This document shows positions 50,622-63,400 of a DNA stretch of 64,000 bases, piece by piece. Under the pieces are notes generated by a model. The model searched no databases. It was not told the DNA's origin and was given only the letters and a program-made list of their open reading frames with translations. The DNA is from Isochrysis galbana (lineage: Eukaryota > Haptophyta > Isochrysidales > Isochrysidaceae), in contig CM030945.1 in assembly GCA_018136815.1 (NCBI GenBank), forward strand, positions 656,605 through 720,604. The letters are read 5' to 3'. How positions within the stretch are numbered: the stretch's first letter is position 1; each line of letters starts with the position of its first letter. The position numbers and the translations under genes are program-made.

Positions 50622-53349
50622 ATGTCACGGGTAACATATCAGATGAAGATGCCTAAAGACTTCTTGTTTGAACTTTATAAAAAATGCAATGATGCCATTG
50701 CCGCCAAAGAGTGGACACTGGCAATTAGAATTGCGAGTAATTTAAGCTCATTGTCGGCTGATATGTACACAATTGCGAACACGCCAGCCGATAAACTCCA
50801 CGTAGTTCTGCAATTGAATTCGGCAAAACAAATGCTAGAATTCGCCACTGAACAACTGCGAAAACAGGTCCTACCCCTACAGCGCCTTCTTGCGGTTCTC
50901 AGGCTTATGCAGCGCAAACGCAATGCGACTGAACGACCTCGACAGAATATGTCACCCTTGCGTGAACTTTATAGAAAGGCCATTGCCGCCAAAGAGTGGA
51001 CACTGGCAATTAGAATTGCGAGTAATTTAAGCTCATTGTCGGCTGATATGTACACAATTGCAAACACGGCAGTCGATAAACTCCACGTAGTTCTGCTGCA
51101 ACTGAGTTCGGCAAAAGAAATGCTAGAACTTGCCACTGAACAACTGCGAAAACAGTTCACAAAAAAAAAACTTCTTAATAATCTCACCGCGCGCGCGACC
51201 CTGACATCTTCTATCTGACAGCCGCGCCCGCATCCCTTCTCACTCCCTCGCACTCGCCTCGCGGCTCGTCCCCTTGTGCTCTACTTAGGGGCCCAGTACT
51301 CGGGGTTTCCAGTGGCAGGCGGCGTGCACCGATCCCCGACGGTCGACTCCTCGGCCTTCCCTCGCGCCATCGAGCGATCGGCTTCTATTGGGGTGTTTAA
51401 GGTTGGGGTTACCTTAAGTGTCGGACTTGGGGTTATGTATGTACCGGGTCGACGCTGTTGGGGTTGTTTTTTTTTTGGGGGGGGGTGTGAGGTGTGGTGT
51501 TCGTCAGGTTTTCAGGCTAACTTTCCCGCTATGTCGAGTGCGTGTGCCACCAGGGACAGATTCACGCTCATCGCGAGGACACCTTTGTCGTTCACCGTAA
51601 ATATTGGGGCGCTAAGATCCCTTGCGTCCTTAATCTTAGGTTTTCTGCCTCTGGAGGCTTGGTGCGTACGTGCCGGCGAGGTTTTGTTAGAGGCTTCAAG
51701 GCCCCGTACGAGGATCGTGAATCTGGTCAAGGTACGTTCGATGACGGGTATATAGTGGAAGGGGTGATTGTCGTATTCGACTTTGTAGAAGTCGCTTATT
51801 ATGTATCTCCATGCTACTATGTATAGGGTTTTGAGGCTATCGGGCGTCGGTGTACCCGGGTATGCGAAGAGTCTGTCCTTTATTTTCTGTGTCGCTGTCC
51901 TTTTGCGCTCCGGCGTGAAACCCGCTACCGCTTCTATGGTCTCGAAGATTGGCTTCGTGGCTGTGCACCTAGCTAAGTGGGTCGAGCTCTCGTGATATTT
52001 TCCGCATAGTCTGCAGGTATTCGTGGTCGCCATGGCGTGGCGGTTTCGCGTACATATCCTCCTGTGGGTGATGTGTTTGAAGTGAGGGTGTTTGTCCGTG
52101 TGTTTTAGAAGGGGTAGGGTGTATAAGCTGGCCACGTGCTTCCACTCCTCGTGGGTTAGGTTAATCCTTCGGGCCCATGCCTCGCGTGCCGGCTGGGGCT
52201 TGTTTTCGGTTGTGTTTTTCTCTAGCACCCGTGTTATGTCCGAGACCGTGGTGAGGTCTAGGTGCGTTTTGCCGTCCATTGTGTATTCGTCCGCTAGCGG
52301 GTATTCCGCGTATTTGGGGCCTTTCAACCCTCCCTCCCATCTAGCGGGAGGATGGTATAGTCGGGTTTCTTCTTGGGTCGCGACCCCCATCCGGTCGGCC
52401 GGCTCTCCAAGGTAGTCCGTGTTGGTGTGGATCCATATGTTGTTCATCTTGGTTATGTATGTTTCGTCGTCGGACACTCTGATTTCCGGCGGGGCCTCCG
52501 TGCCCGCCTTAGTGTCGCGTGCTTTGTTGTCGCTAGTCCCCGCCGGGTCTGATCCGGGCGCCGGGTCTAGTTGCGCTTCCTCCAGGAGACTCGAGGCTTG
52601 TTGTATTATCGACGCCCACGAGTCCAAGAAGCTCTCCTTGGTTATCCTGCTACCCGCGTGTTCGAATACTTCCGGGAGGTGGTCTAGGTATTGAGCGCAT
52701 TCCTCTTTCGTGTAGGGTGTGTCTGGGTTATTGTCTTTGAACACGTTATGCACGACATGTGTGTGGAGAGATTGCCATAGGCTCGCCCAAGCGGCGCGCA
52801 TACGCGGCGGCTGCTTGTGCGGGTTGTACCATATCGGTTGCGAGAGCGCACCCTCTTTCGACAGGCGAGATCGCCGGATGTCGAGTGATCTAAAGGTGTT
52901 TAGCGCATCTTTCCAAAATGTTGGAAGCGCCGGGTTACCTCTGAGGCTGCGCGTAAGAGTGGCGGGTGGAATTGTGGAGAAGACCGCGCCACGGCCCAGC
53001 CCCGTGCGGCAGAACCATGCGTCTAGCGCGTGTTTCCAAGATGCTTTTCTCGCGTTGAGGTAGTTAAGTATCCACTTGGCTTGTAGCGCTTTTACGTGGT
53101 TTGTCCAGTTTAGGAGGCCTGTTCCCAATGTGCGCGTCGCGTTTTGTGTGTTGTTAATTGGATAGTGTGGGTGTTTCACCCATTGATATTTCCTCCCCGT
53201 GTGGGGGCTTTCCGCGAAAACAGTTCACAAGCGTACAGAGCCTTCTTGCGCTTATCAGGCTTATGCAGCGCAAACGCAAGGTTGCACTTGGCGGTCGAGC
53301 GCGTGTGTGCCTGCCGCGTGAGGGGCCGGTGACCAGCGAGACCTGCTGA
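50622..53349 (+). pseudogene. Duplicated-domain protein gene split by a LINE
   Basis: The frame runs 50622-51162 and, after the LINE and its duplicated target, resumes at 53231-53349. Removing the insertion gives an exact 219-residue frame. It consists of two near-identical units of about 90 residues: IAAKEWTLAIRIASNLSSLS, a YTIANT core, KLHVVL, ATEQLRKQ and LLxxxRLMQRKRx. The units look like helical, possibly coiled-coil modules. I recognise no family. The gene starts about 90 bp inside a family A terminus and after a TTCTAC motif, so it is probably cargo of that element. The nucleotide similarity of the units implies recent duplication. Confidence 0.6.
51163..53213 (-). mobile_element. 5'-truncated LINE copy with 17-bp TSD
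   Basis: The target duplication GCGAAAACAGTTCACAA is present at 51,146-51,162 and 53,214-53,230. Read on the minus strand, the ORF2 C-terminal frame is open from the 5' edge to the stop at 51,512, through HYPINNTQNATRTLG and EEWKHVASLYTLPLLKHTDK to CRLCGKYHESSTHLARC. The shared 3' UTR and AAGTTTTTTTT tail then abut the left duplication. The insertion interrupts the preceding gene in frame. A 555-residue undamaged frame and exact duplication point to recent activity. Confidence 0.93.
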
Positions 53350-53399
53350 ATGAGTTGAAGCGACTAGAGATGAAGTATTAACATGAACACTCCCCGTGT

Positions 53400-53661
53400 T
53401 AGCATGGCAGTGTGCTCCTGGCAAGCCATCAGGCATGCCAGGAGAGTGGGTGGTTCCTCCCCCATGGCGGGGGAGGAGTGGAGAGAGGGGGGGGCTCGTG
53501 CCCCGCCATGAGTGAACCAAGTATAAACTTAGTTTTGGCCTCCTGGCAAGCCATCAGGCATGCCAGAAGGATGGGTGGTTCCTCCCCCACGGCAGGGGAG
53601 GAGTGGAGAGAGAGGGGGGCTCGTGCCCCCCCATGGGCGAACCAAGTATAAACTTAGTTGT
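53400..53661 (-). repeat. Two tandem LINE-like 5' leader units
   Basis: On the minus strand two units of about 125 bp each begin AACTAAGTTTATACTTGG (the outer one CAACTAAG), continue through CCCATGGGGGG, CACGAGCCCC and GGGGGAGGAACCACCCA, and end TGATGGCTTGCCAGGAG. The same unit is at 8,789. Tandem 5' monomers are known as promoters in some LINE families. Here they are not attached to a coding region. Confidence 0.65.
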
Positions 53662-54419
53662 GTACGCCGTGCGTATATTGGACGCGATGTGCAATGGATT
53701 CCCCCGCGCGTAGGGGTGGCAGAGATATCCGGATATAATATCTACAACTACTGGCTACTACCAGCTATTTGGGTAGATTCTGTGGCAGGTTCAGCTATCT
53801 ATAGTCTCTAGCTAGATATTTGGGTGGGTGCTTTGGCGATACTTGGTGGATATTTGGGATTTGGGTGGGTGTGGGGGTCTATGTATGGGCCTACGCGAAA
53901 AGAAAGCGCCTCACGGAGCAAGAAGAAAACACTGCTAAGGGCCCCTGGCTCGCATGGGCATGGGGGTGGGGGTCAGCTCACCAGCGAAGTCCTCACACTG
54001 TGAATTTTACTACGCGTATGCCACGGATCATAAGGCCGCGAGCCCGGCTGCCCCTCTCCTCCGGGGACCCCCTCCCCCCGCCACGGGGGGTTGGTCGGGT
54101 CCTCATTGTCGGCCTTACCTTCCCGGTTGCAGTTGCAGCAAGGTCGGTGTGGGAGCGTGCAGCGCGCGGGTCGCGCCCACAGGGAGTTTGGGTTGGATTG
54201 TTTCGTGCTCAGCTCATGCCCAGAGGCAAAGCATGAGGGTAAGCCTGCCAGGCGCGCTAGAGGGGAGTAAGTGCCTAGGGGGAGAGCACGAGGTGCCGCC
54301 TCCCCTCCCCACATGAACTAAGATAGTAGTAGTAGTATAAAATTATTTATGAAAGACAGTGGAGTAATGCGTAATCCTGCGCACCCTCAAGGTTGAGGGA
54401 CATTCAATGGAATATTGGC
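53662..54419. other. Intergenic, no gene recognised
   Basis: It holds TATTTGGG-rich sequence (53,765-53,870) and a GC-rich stretch that resembles other dispersed repeats. No gene is supported. The region is the 3' flank of the giant gene on the minus strand. Confidence 0.4.
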
Positions 54420-57400
54420 TTAACCGTATCCCACGTCGGACTCTTCATCGCCTTCGTCAGATTCATCGTCGTCCTGCCTTCTGCACAACCCCTTACTCCA
54501 GCCGGCGTCGGCGCGCTTGGCGGACTCGAATCGTGTGAGCAACGCATCCGCCTCATCCTCTTCATCATTCGTCTCGCCGCCAGTGTCATCTGGACCGGCG
54601 TCGCCCTTCGACTCGCCGTCGTCATCGGCGGCCACCACTCCTGTGGAGCCGGCCTCACAGGCAAGACGAAACAAAAGCTCCGCTAGGGCATCTGATCCCT
54701 CGGCCCCGCGTCCGGCCGCCGCGCCCTCGCGAGGCGCCCCCTCGAAGCACGCGGTGCACACCACATACCCGCAGTCAGAGCACTCGAAGGTGGTCGGCGA
54801 GGTGATACACATAGCGCGCCGGGCCTCGCAGGAACGGTTGCGCGAGCAGCGGAACAGGGGGTGCGGATGAAGCGAGGGCACCATGACACCGGCATCAGCA
54901 TCGCCGCAAGCAAGCAGGGTGCGCGCCGCAAGGACCTCGTCCGGATCGTCCGCTGCTGCCACGTGGTTGTACCCGTCGCTGTCATCGTCGGACTCGCTAG
55001 TGTACCCACCAGCACCCACTGCCCCTCTCGAAACGGCGGCGGCCGCGAGCTCTGCTTGTAGCGCCTTTCGCGTATCGCCACCCATCCGACGCAGCACGTC
55101 CATAGGCGACTCCGCTCCCGCTGTGGTAGCATAAGGGTCGGCCCCATATTCGAAGAGGAGCATCGCCATCTTACGTTGGGCCTTAGCGCAAGCGGTCCAT
55201 AGTGGCAGCCGGCGTCCGGTCGATGCGATCGACGGTTTCGCGCCCGCTTCTAAGAGCGCGCGCGCTGCCTCGAGGCGATTTGCAGCTACCGCGGAATGCA
55301 ATGCCGTGAACCCTGATGTCACCCCACGTCTGCGCACGACATCGGTGTGGGCGCGCGTCGATAGGAGTGCACGCAGCGTGGCCAAAGCCCCAGCGAAAGC
55401 GCACGCATGGGCAAGAGTCTCGCCGTATGGCGGGGTGGCCTCATCGAGACGTGCAAGTAACCCCTCGCCATCGCGCAGACGCCATCGCGCCGCCACCTCG
55501 AGTTCGTGTGCCTCCATCTTCTCCGCCACCGAGTTTGCACGCTCGATCTCGCCAGCCATGACCGCCTCACGCAGGAAAGCCGCTTTTTGAAGCGACCTCG
55601 CCACGATATCGCAGAGTGTCCGCCGCACGGCATTGGTGGTGCAGTAACCGACGCCACTGTGCTCCGAGAGCCCACGCTCCGAGGCGCGCATACGGAGCTC
55701 TTCCCCTTTAGCAGCGAGCGACGGACGCATAATTGATGGCATCGACTCGATGGCATCCTCGATCAGGAGATCATGCAGCATGGCGTGCTCGCGTCGGACT
55801 TGATCGGCGTCAAGTGCAATAGTGTGCACGCACGCGGAGCGCAAGTAGAGGGTGTGATTGGCATTGCTGGCGGCTCCATCGCGACCGCACCAAAAGAGAG
55901 CAAGTCTACGTTGGATAGCATGCGGCCCATCTTTTGAAAGCTGAGCTGACTTTACGACCGCACAAGGTTGCCCATCAATGTACGTGCGCATGACACCGTC
56001 GGAGGTAGAGACTGAAGCCGAGAGGACACACCACTCGTTCAATGCAAGACGTGGTGCTCCGGCTTCCCCAAAGGACTCGTAAGCACCGAGGGTCGCCTCT
56101 TCACCGGTAAAGCCACCGACGCCGCCCGACTTCACTGCGGCCACCTGCATTTGAAGTACCGAGTCCGCATCGCCGTCCTGCAGCTTGGACCACGAGTCCC
56201 AGCCTGCTGTCGAAGCAACATGCTCTGGCACTTCTCCGGTAAGCTTTACCACCAAAGTAAGCGTGTAGCAGTTAAGGTGGTCGCCGCCTCCATTGCGCGC
56301 AAAAGGGACACGTGCAACGAAGAAGCCGCCCGATGAAGCCCGAATGCATGGTATGCGAGCATAGCCCTGCCGAACGAAGATCGCGCGGCCGCGCGCTTGC
56401 AAGCCGTTGGGAAGGCCACTGACGGCGTCTGTACCCTCGACGGCGCGCGTGCAGTCGTAAAACACGGCGTGGCGTGTCGTAATAATTGCTGGCCTTCCAG
56501 GACGCCGGGTATTGCGCAGCCAGCTGAAGTTGGACCCTACGCTCTGTGCAAGTGTAGCCGCGGCGCGCGACACCTCGTACGCGCGAAGGCTGGATTGTAC
56601 CTGGGCCTCTTCCAACTCCTCAGCAGTCGCGCGTGCCGCCGCTGCCGCCTCCATCTCATCTTTGCCACGTGGATGAACGCGCGACGGCTCTCGCCGGAGT
56701 ATAGGCACGGAGAGCGCAGCCGATGTGACCGCAGCGTCGCCGGGGAGCGAATTCGCGGAGGCCGCGTCCGCTGCTGTGGGCGACCCTACTTCCTCCACCT
56801 CTTGGACTGCAAAGTCAGCCTCTTCCTCTTCCGTTGCGCCGAGTAGCTCCATGAAGTCCCTGTAACTAAGCCGATTCGCACGTGTCGCTGCGCGCACAAA
56901 ATCCAAAACCGCATCAGGAGTTAGTACGGGCAAACCGAGCCAGGTGAGTGCCCCATATACATCTTCCAGGGCAAGCGACCCCGAGCGCATGTAGTCGAAC
57001 CGTTGGAAGGCATCGTGCAATAGCAGACCGCGGCGACGGATCGCGTGCCGCACACGCACGGCTTGAGCGCGCTGGCGAAGGAGGGACCAATCATCTGTGA
57101 GAATAAACAAACGCGCAAGTGGGGTATTCTCCCATGCCTTTCGCAGCCGACGGCGGCACCCAATCACTAGTGTGAAAAATAGGCGGCGGGTGGCACAAGG
57201 GGCAGGAAGGGAGCGGAGGAGCAGTCTCATCTCATCGAGCTTGAAATGCATAGCCGAGTCGAGGAATCTATAGCAAGAGATTGCCACACGCCGTTGGTAA
57301 TCTGGAGGAGCTTGCCAATTGGTCGAGGAATCCAGAACACGCCCACCGCTCGCACCGAGCACGCAGCGCAAAGCTAATGCAGTGTCTGACCCCTCAACTA

Positions 57401-60400
57401 TCTCATCACAGCCTCGGCGCATGTGCAGAAGAGCTCGTATCGTTTCAGCCTCCGCCAGTGACAACAACACAAAGTATCGGCCGTGATCGGTCGATCTGTA
57501 CCTGCCGGATATGAGCAGCCTCCGCAGCGCGTCAAGCGGGACGGGATAAGGTGAATCGCGGCACGTGCGCACGGCCACGCCTCCGACCCGGTGACCTCCT
57601 TCGCCAACGCTTTTGCACTCTTCCATGACGGTCGACGCTATGTTTTGACTCTCTGTGAGCTCAAGAGCGAGTGCATCAAGTTCATCGTCACTCAAATTGA
57701 CGTCCTCAGCTGCACGCATCGCCTCTCGAAGAGCGTGGCGCGAAAGTTGACCACTCCCGTCAATGTCGAGAAGTGCAATCGCATCGTCGAGCCGCGATGC
57801 CTGTGAGTCATCTAGGGGTGGCGGTAACGCGCCCACGGTCTTGGATTCGGCAGCTGAAGGGAGCCATTCGAGGACCATCGTCGCATTTTTTAGACGGCGT
57901 TCGCCTGTCCAGTCGAGGTTGAAATGGTTACGCGATACGAGGAGGTCAGCTGGAAATGGCAAGTTGGTGCTCCCATTCAAGCGGAATTCGGAAGCAGGGT
58001 AGAAAGCGCCAGAGTGGACAGGTGCGAGACTGGAGCGGCCAATTGTTTGCATGTCAACAACACGTTGCCCTAGTTCACAGAAGGCCCAACGCCTCGGCTC
58101 CTCATTGTCGCGAACGTACGCCATGTCAATATAGCGTTCCATTTCGACCTCGCGCTCCTGCTCAGCCTCGGCCTCCTTCTCTTGCTCTTGCTCCTTTGAT
58201 TGCTCCGTTTGCATCGACGACAGACCGACGGCATCGGTCACCATGCTCAGTATCGTGTCGCGCCTTGCCGTATCGCGGCCTGGCATGATCAATCTGGACC
58301 ATTCGTCGGCGCGTGCTTGCAGGATGCGCACAAGTGGCTGTCCCACCGGGGGATGGGCAAGGACGCTAGTATCGATAGGCTCCAGGAATGCCGAAAGAGC
58401 CTCGTTGAGCTGGGCTTGCGGCGAGATATGTGTGACATTGGAGAGCGAGGTGAGATCGTGCACATCGGTGGTGGAAGAAGAAGTCATTGTAGTCGGAGGC
58501 GTGGTGGCTGGGGCAGGGATTTCACATTCCATGTGACGAGCAACCCTTGTACACTCGTTGCTGTCTGGCAACGGGTCAGCACCACAACCTCCCGATGCAG
58601 CGGCATGCGAGGCGGCGTGTGCGCTGGCTAGGGCAGAGGCGCCTTCTGAAGTTGCGGCTCCGTGCGCACGAAGCAACTCCTTCAGTTCAACCGCCTCGTA
58701 GAATACGAGCGAATTCTTCCTCGTTAGCCCGCGCTCAGCAGCCCGCTTGAGCTGCACCTCCAATCCATCAGCTTCTCGAAGACCAATTGCAACACGGAGA
58801 GCTTCTTCGCATTCAGAGCGCGGGCCCAAATGCTCGTACCACGGAAATAGCGACCATGGCGCTCCTGGTGGGAAGAGATCAGCGGACACTCCAATATCAA
58901 CTGCCCCTGCTAATGCTGCCCCATGCTTGTCGCGTACAGTGCGCTCGGCCTCTCTATTGAGCTGTGCGAGTTGACGCTTTCGCTCTTTGAGCCTGAGCCT
59001 GTAAGGCTCGACTTGGGCGCGGGCCTCAACAAGGTCGAGAGCGGCACGCACCCAGCGCAGAAGGCTAGCTTCAGTCGGACTCAGCCCCTCGGGTGTAGGC
59101 CACAAAAGTTGCTGTGCAGGCTCGTCGCTGTCTTTGTCTATGTCACGGCCCACTTCAGAGCGCTCGGGACAGCGGCGGCCATGAGTGCGCGATGTCGAGT
59201 CTGCACCTCCAGCCTCCTTATCAACTGGCACTGTCTCACTAGTAAAGTTGGATACGCTTGCAGTCGCCTTCTCCCCTTGGTTGCGGATGTTGGCCTCACC
59301 GGGATCTACCTCACATCCCATCACAGCGGGGTCGCCCTGCTTAGCCAAGTGTGCATCGGCACCTTCACGTGCAACATTGTTGAAGGAAGACATTTCATCG
59401 CAATCTTCTTCCTCAGAGTTGGTCTTGGCCCTTTCCTCTGGGGACTCGGTCTTGGCCCTTTCCTCTGGGGACTCGCCTTCCTTGCTGCTATCCCTATCGC
59501 TAGCTTCATCGCCACAAGAGCCGTCGCTTAATTGTTCCTCGTCGCTCATCGACCCCCTCTCACTCTCCTCCTCGCCGCCCTCGTCACCTTCCTCATCCGA
59601 TGTGGCCACTTCGAAGCAGTGGGCGCATATATCAAAGTCGCAGTCTTCGCAATAATACGTCGCGCCCTCTTGCTCGCCAACACAGCCCTCACGCCCCTCG
59701 TCGCAGTACATGCGCTCCCCGGTACCAACGAAGCGGAGAGGACAAACATGCACGCTGCACTTCATCACCGCCCCAAGCTTCGACACATCAAAGTCCGAGT
59801 CAGAATCCTCGCCGTTACCCTTCTCTGCTTTCCTTGCTTCGTCAAATGAATCTAGCGTGTCGATGAGAGCGCGAACCCCGTCAGCGCGCAGAGTTTCACG
59901 AGCTTTGCGCGCCATCGGGGCGGTAACTTTAGAGGCGTCAAAGTCGCGCAGTTTCAGTGGATCACGAAGGACTTGCACAACTACCCGTGCACGCGGCTGA
60001 GCGATGGCAAGTGCAACAGCACCCTTTTCCCCGCCCTTCGCCCGGTTCAGCGCCCATAGCAACGGGCCTCGCCGCAGCCGTTCGCCTGTAGCCTCGGCCG
60101 TAGCGCGCGACACGGCTGCCATAAGTGTTAAAGAAAATGGCGAATCGTTGCCTGCCGCATCGAGTGCAGTATGCACACGTGCTTGCTGCTCTTTGGCTCG
60201 TGCGGCTGCAGCACGCTTGCTCGCGAGTTCCGCAGCCTTATCATGGTGATTGAGGACTTTCTCAAGCCAGCGATGAAAGGCTGTCACGAGCTCCTTGAGC
60301 ATACGAGCGTAAGAAGGAATCTGTCGAGGGTCGACTGCCGAAACAATACTTCGAGCCTGCACCCATTCGGTCTCAGTTACACCCTCAATTGCAGTAGCGG

Positions 60401-63400
60401 CGGTGACTGCGCCGTCGGCAGCAGACCGCGCATCATGCAGCCGTGACTGGAGTTTGGAAATGCAGCCTCCCCATTGGGATCGCATCTCACGGCAGACACT
60501 TTGCGCATCAGAAGCTCCATCCCCTTGCACAACGGACGGTTTAGTCAGCAAGAACACTGCCCGGCATAGTGCGAGCAAGGCAGATCGACCTGGTTCACCT
60601 CCAAAAGCGTGCGTATCGCCACCCATCACCGTGTCAAGCATGTCCGGCACTCCGTCCGTTTTGAAGTTGAAGTCCTCGCCGGCGATTTCGCGTAGTAGTC
60701 GCGGTAGAGCTGCCGCTGCTTCTTTGACGCCGGATTCCATCATCGTGAGTAGCTTCCCCAGCGTCGATGCTTGTTCTTGTAGCTTTGCGACTTCACCGTC
60801 GCATGCCTCCTCTCCTTCCTCCTCTTCCTCCCCAGCGTCTTCCTCTTCCACATTCTTGTCGACACCATAGTATTCGCGTTCGTGTGCACTGCCGTCTCCT
60901 GCGGTCGACGAGCCGTGCAGGTGTGTGGTCGCTTCCTTGTCAGTCTCCATGTTACGTTCACGGCTTCGGCGATCGACCCGACCGGAGGCCGCACGATCGG
61001 CTAGTGGAAACTTGTCGGCCATCAACAGCGTGCCGCGTAGATCATCTTCAACGTCATGTAGACCGTAGAGATCACAAATTGCTTCGCAGGCCGCCGCCAT
61101 TGCTGGGGTGCATAAGGTGGTCTCAATGCTCATTTCTACATCTGCCTGCGCCTCTTCACACGCCAAGAGAGCCAACAGCCAAGTGCGAAGAGCTTCTGCA
61201 ACGCCAACAAGTGCTTCAGAGCCGTCGAAACCATCCCACGTATGCTGTGCTTGGGCGAATCGTCGCAGCCGCTGCGAGGCGGAATGAGGCACGCGCTCCT
61301 TCTCGAACCCCATCAAACGCTCACGAAACGCAGTGGCTGTCGGCATCAGCCGCGTCTGCGCCGCCTTCCAGTCCGGCTTGAAGCCGTAAATCACACACAG
61401 TGTTTCTATCGCCATGCGCAAGGAAGCCGTAGGCGAGGTTTCCGCACGCAGGGCTTCTAATGCAGTGTCGCTGAGCTCACCGATCTTCTGCCGCGCGGTA
61501 GCAAAGCTGCGCGCTGCATCGGCGAGCCCTTTTGCCTGCGCTTGAGGTACAACTGGTTCGGCAAGATAGTCCGCCACTTCAACGGCGATAAGCTGCCGTT
61601 GAAATCGACCAAAAGCAGTGCGCAAGGCAGCAACCGGCCCGCGCTCGAGCTTTTTGTTGAGCTCACTGAGGTTGGTCTGCTCGCGATCAACGATCTTTTT
61701 CAGCTCGCGCTTCAGATCCCCCTAAATGGAGCATTAAATGAGAGAGTGCATCTGTGGATGGGTGCCTCCAAGCCCACGCCTACCCGGGCGTCCACCCCTA
61801 AGGACGATGAACGAGGCATGCGACCTGATGTCGGGCTAAATATTGTCTCCGTAGACGCACCTCTTGCTCTCTCTCGTTGATAGCACATTGACACGCGTAT
61901 GCTAACTTCATGAGAGTCTTCCCATCCCGTGTGATCACTGAGCCGTCGGAGTTTAGGAGAACAACCTCGGGCTTTTCCGGCGCTGTGATGGGAAGAACCT
62001 GCGGATATGCAGGGAAGGGCACACGGGTGACACGACGCTCTGGACGAAACATACTCGGGACGCAGCTTCTCGCGCCGGAGGCTTTGAGACTGACCTCAAA
62101 TAGCTGTCGCAACTTCTCTCGCCGGAGGCCGTGAGAGAAAGGAAGCGCCAGCCAAGGCATCGAACGAAAGCGAACGATGAATTCATCGAGACTGCCGGCC
62201 GAGGTCACATAAATGATTTCGAAGGGCCCGTGGCCTTCTTCACACCCAAACTGTTTGTGCGCTTGTTGCAGGGCACGGACTAAGGTGTCATCCTCTTCGG
62301 AGCCCTCAAAGTATATGGCGAGCGCCTTGCCTTCCAACGCCTCTCGCGATAGTTTACCTAGACGATGCGAGGCGAATGCAGCACCAAGGCTCTCGAGAAT
62401 GTAGCCCTGGACACATTCAGGATGAACCTTGAATTGCACATGCCCTTCAATGAGCCGATCCCATGCGCATTGCCGCCACAACGTGGCAAGATTCTGACCG
62501 CACAATTGGTCGAACATAATACGCTCGGTGCGCATCGAGTTCAGCGTCAGCCATGCAGCAACATCTAGCAGTAGCTGCCTCTGAGTGGTGTGCGAAGAGA
62601 TGCACGTGCTACCAACCTGCCGACTCACAGTGCTATCCGTTCTGCCGTCAATTTTCCCATTTGCAGCTTTGGGACCGTCGTCGAGATGTTGCAGACGGCG
62701 CGTGCCTCTTTGGCCATGCAATTCACCTGGCCCGCTAGCCTGATGCTCAACATCGGCCTCGGTTGCAGCAAAATTGTGCTCCACATTCAAGAGATGTTGA
62801 ACGGCATGGACGTGTGTGGACGTCTCGCCGCTTGCTTTCGCGAGTTGCCGCTTCATCAGCTCATTGACCTCGGGAATAACGAGCATAGTGATCGTTTGGC
62901 CATTTGCAATACCCCGCATCCGGAAGGCTCCCTGTGCAAGATCGCGCCAGACCATGTCCTTGCCCAAGGTGAGGGCTGCACGCGCATTCAGAGCATGCTT
63001 GATGTCCATGCCAGTAGTGTGGATCTGCGGGAGAGTTCGCACGAGGCGAGGTGTCTCAGCGGGCGCACAGAGAAGACTAGCAGACGCGACAATGAGTCGG
63101 TAGAGCATCCCAAGCATCCCAATACAAAGAGTTGCGCATCCCAACGAAAAGAGGGAGTAAGACCATGGATGAGTGTGACAAAGAGTGAGTGAGTAAGAAG
63201 ACCACGAACGAATGTGACATAGAGTGAGTGAGACGACGAATGAGTGCGACAGTGCGGTGGAGTCCAGGACAAGGCATCACTTGACTGTGCTGAAAAGGGT
63301 TTAGGCAGTCTTAAAACTCGATGCAAGGGCTTGCACCTGGTCGTAGAAAGCGAAACGATTTTCGACGGCTATGCCGCATTGTGATAGCTTCAGGACACGG

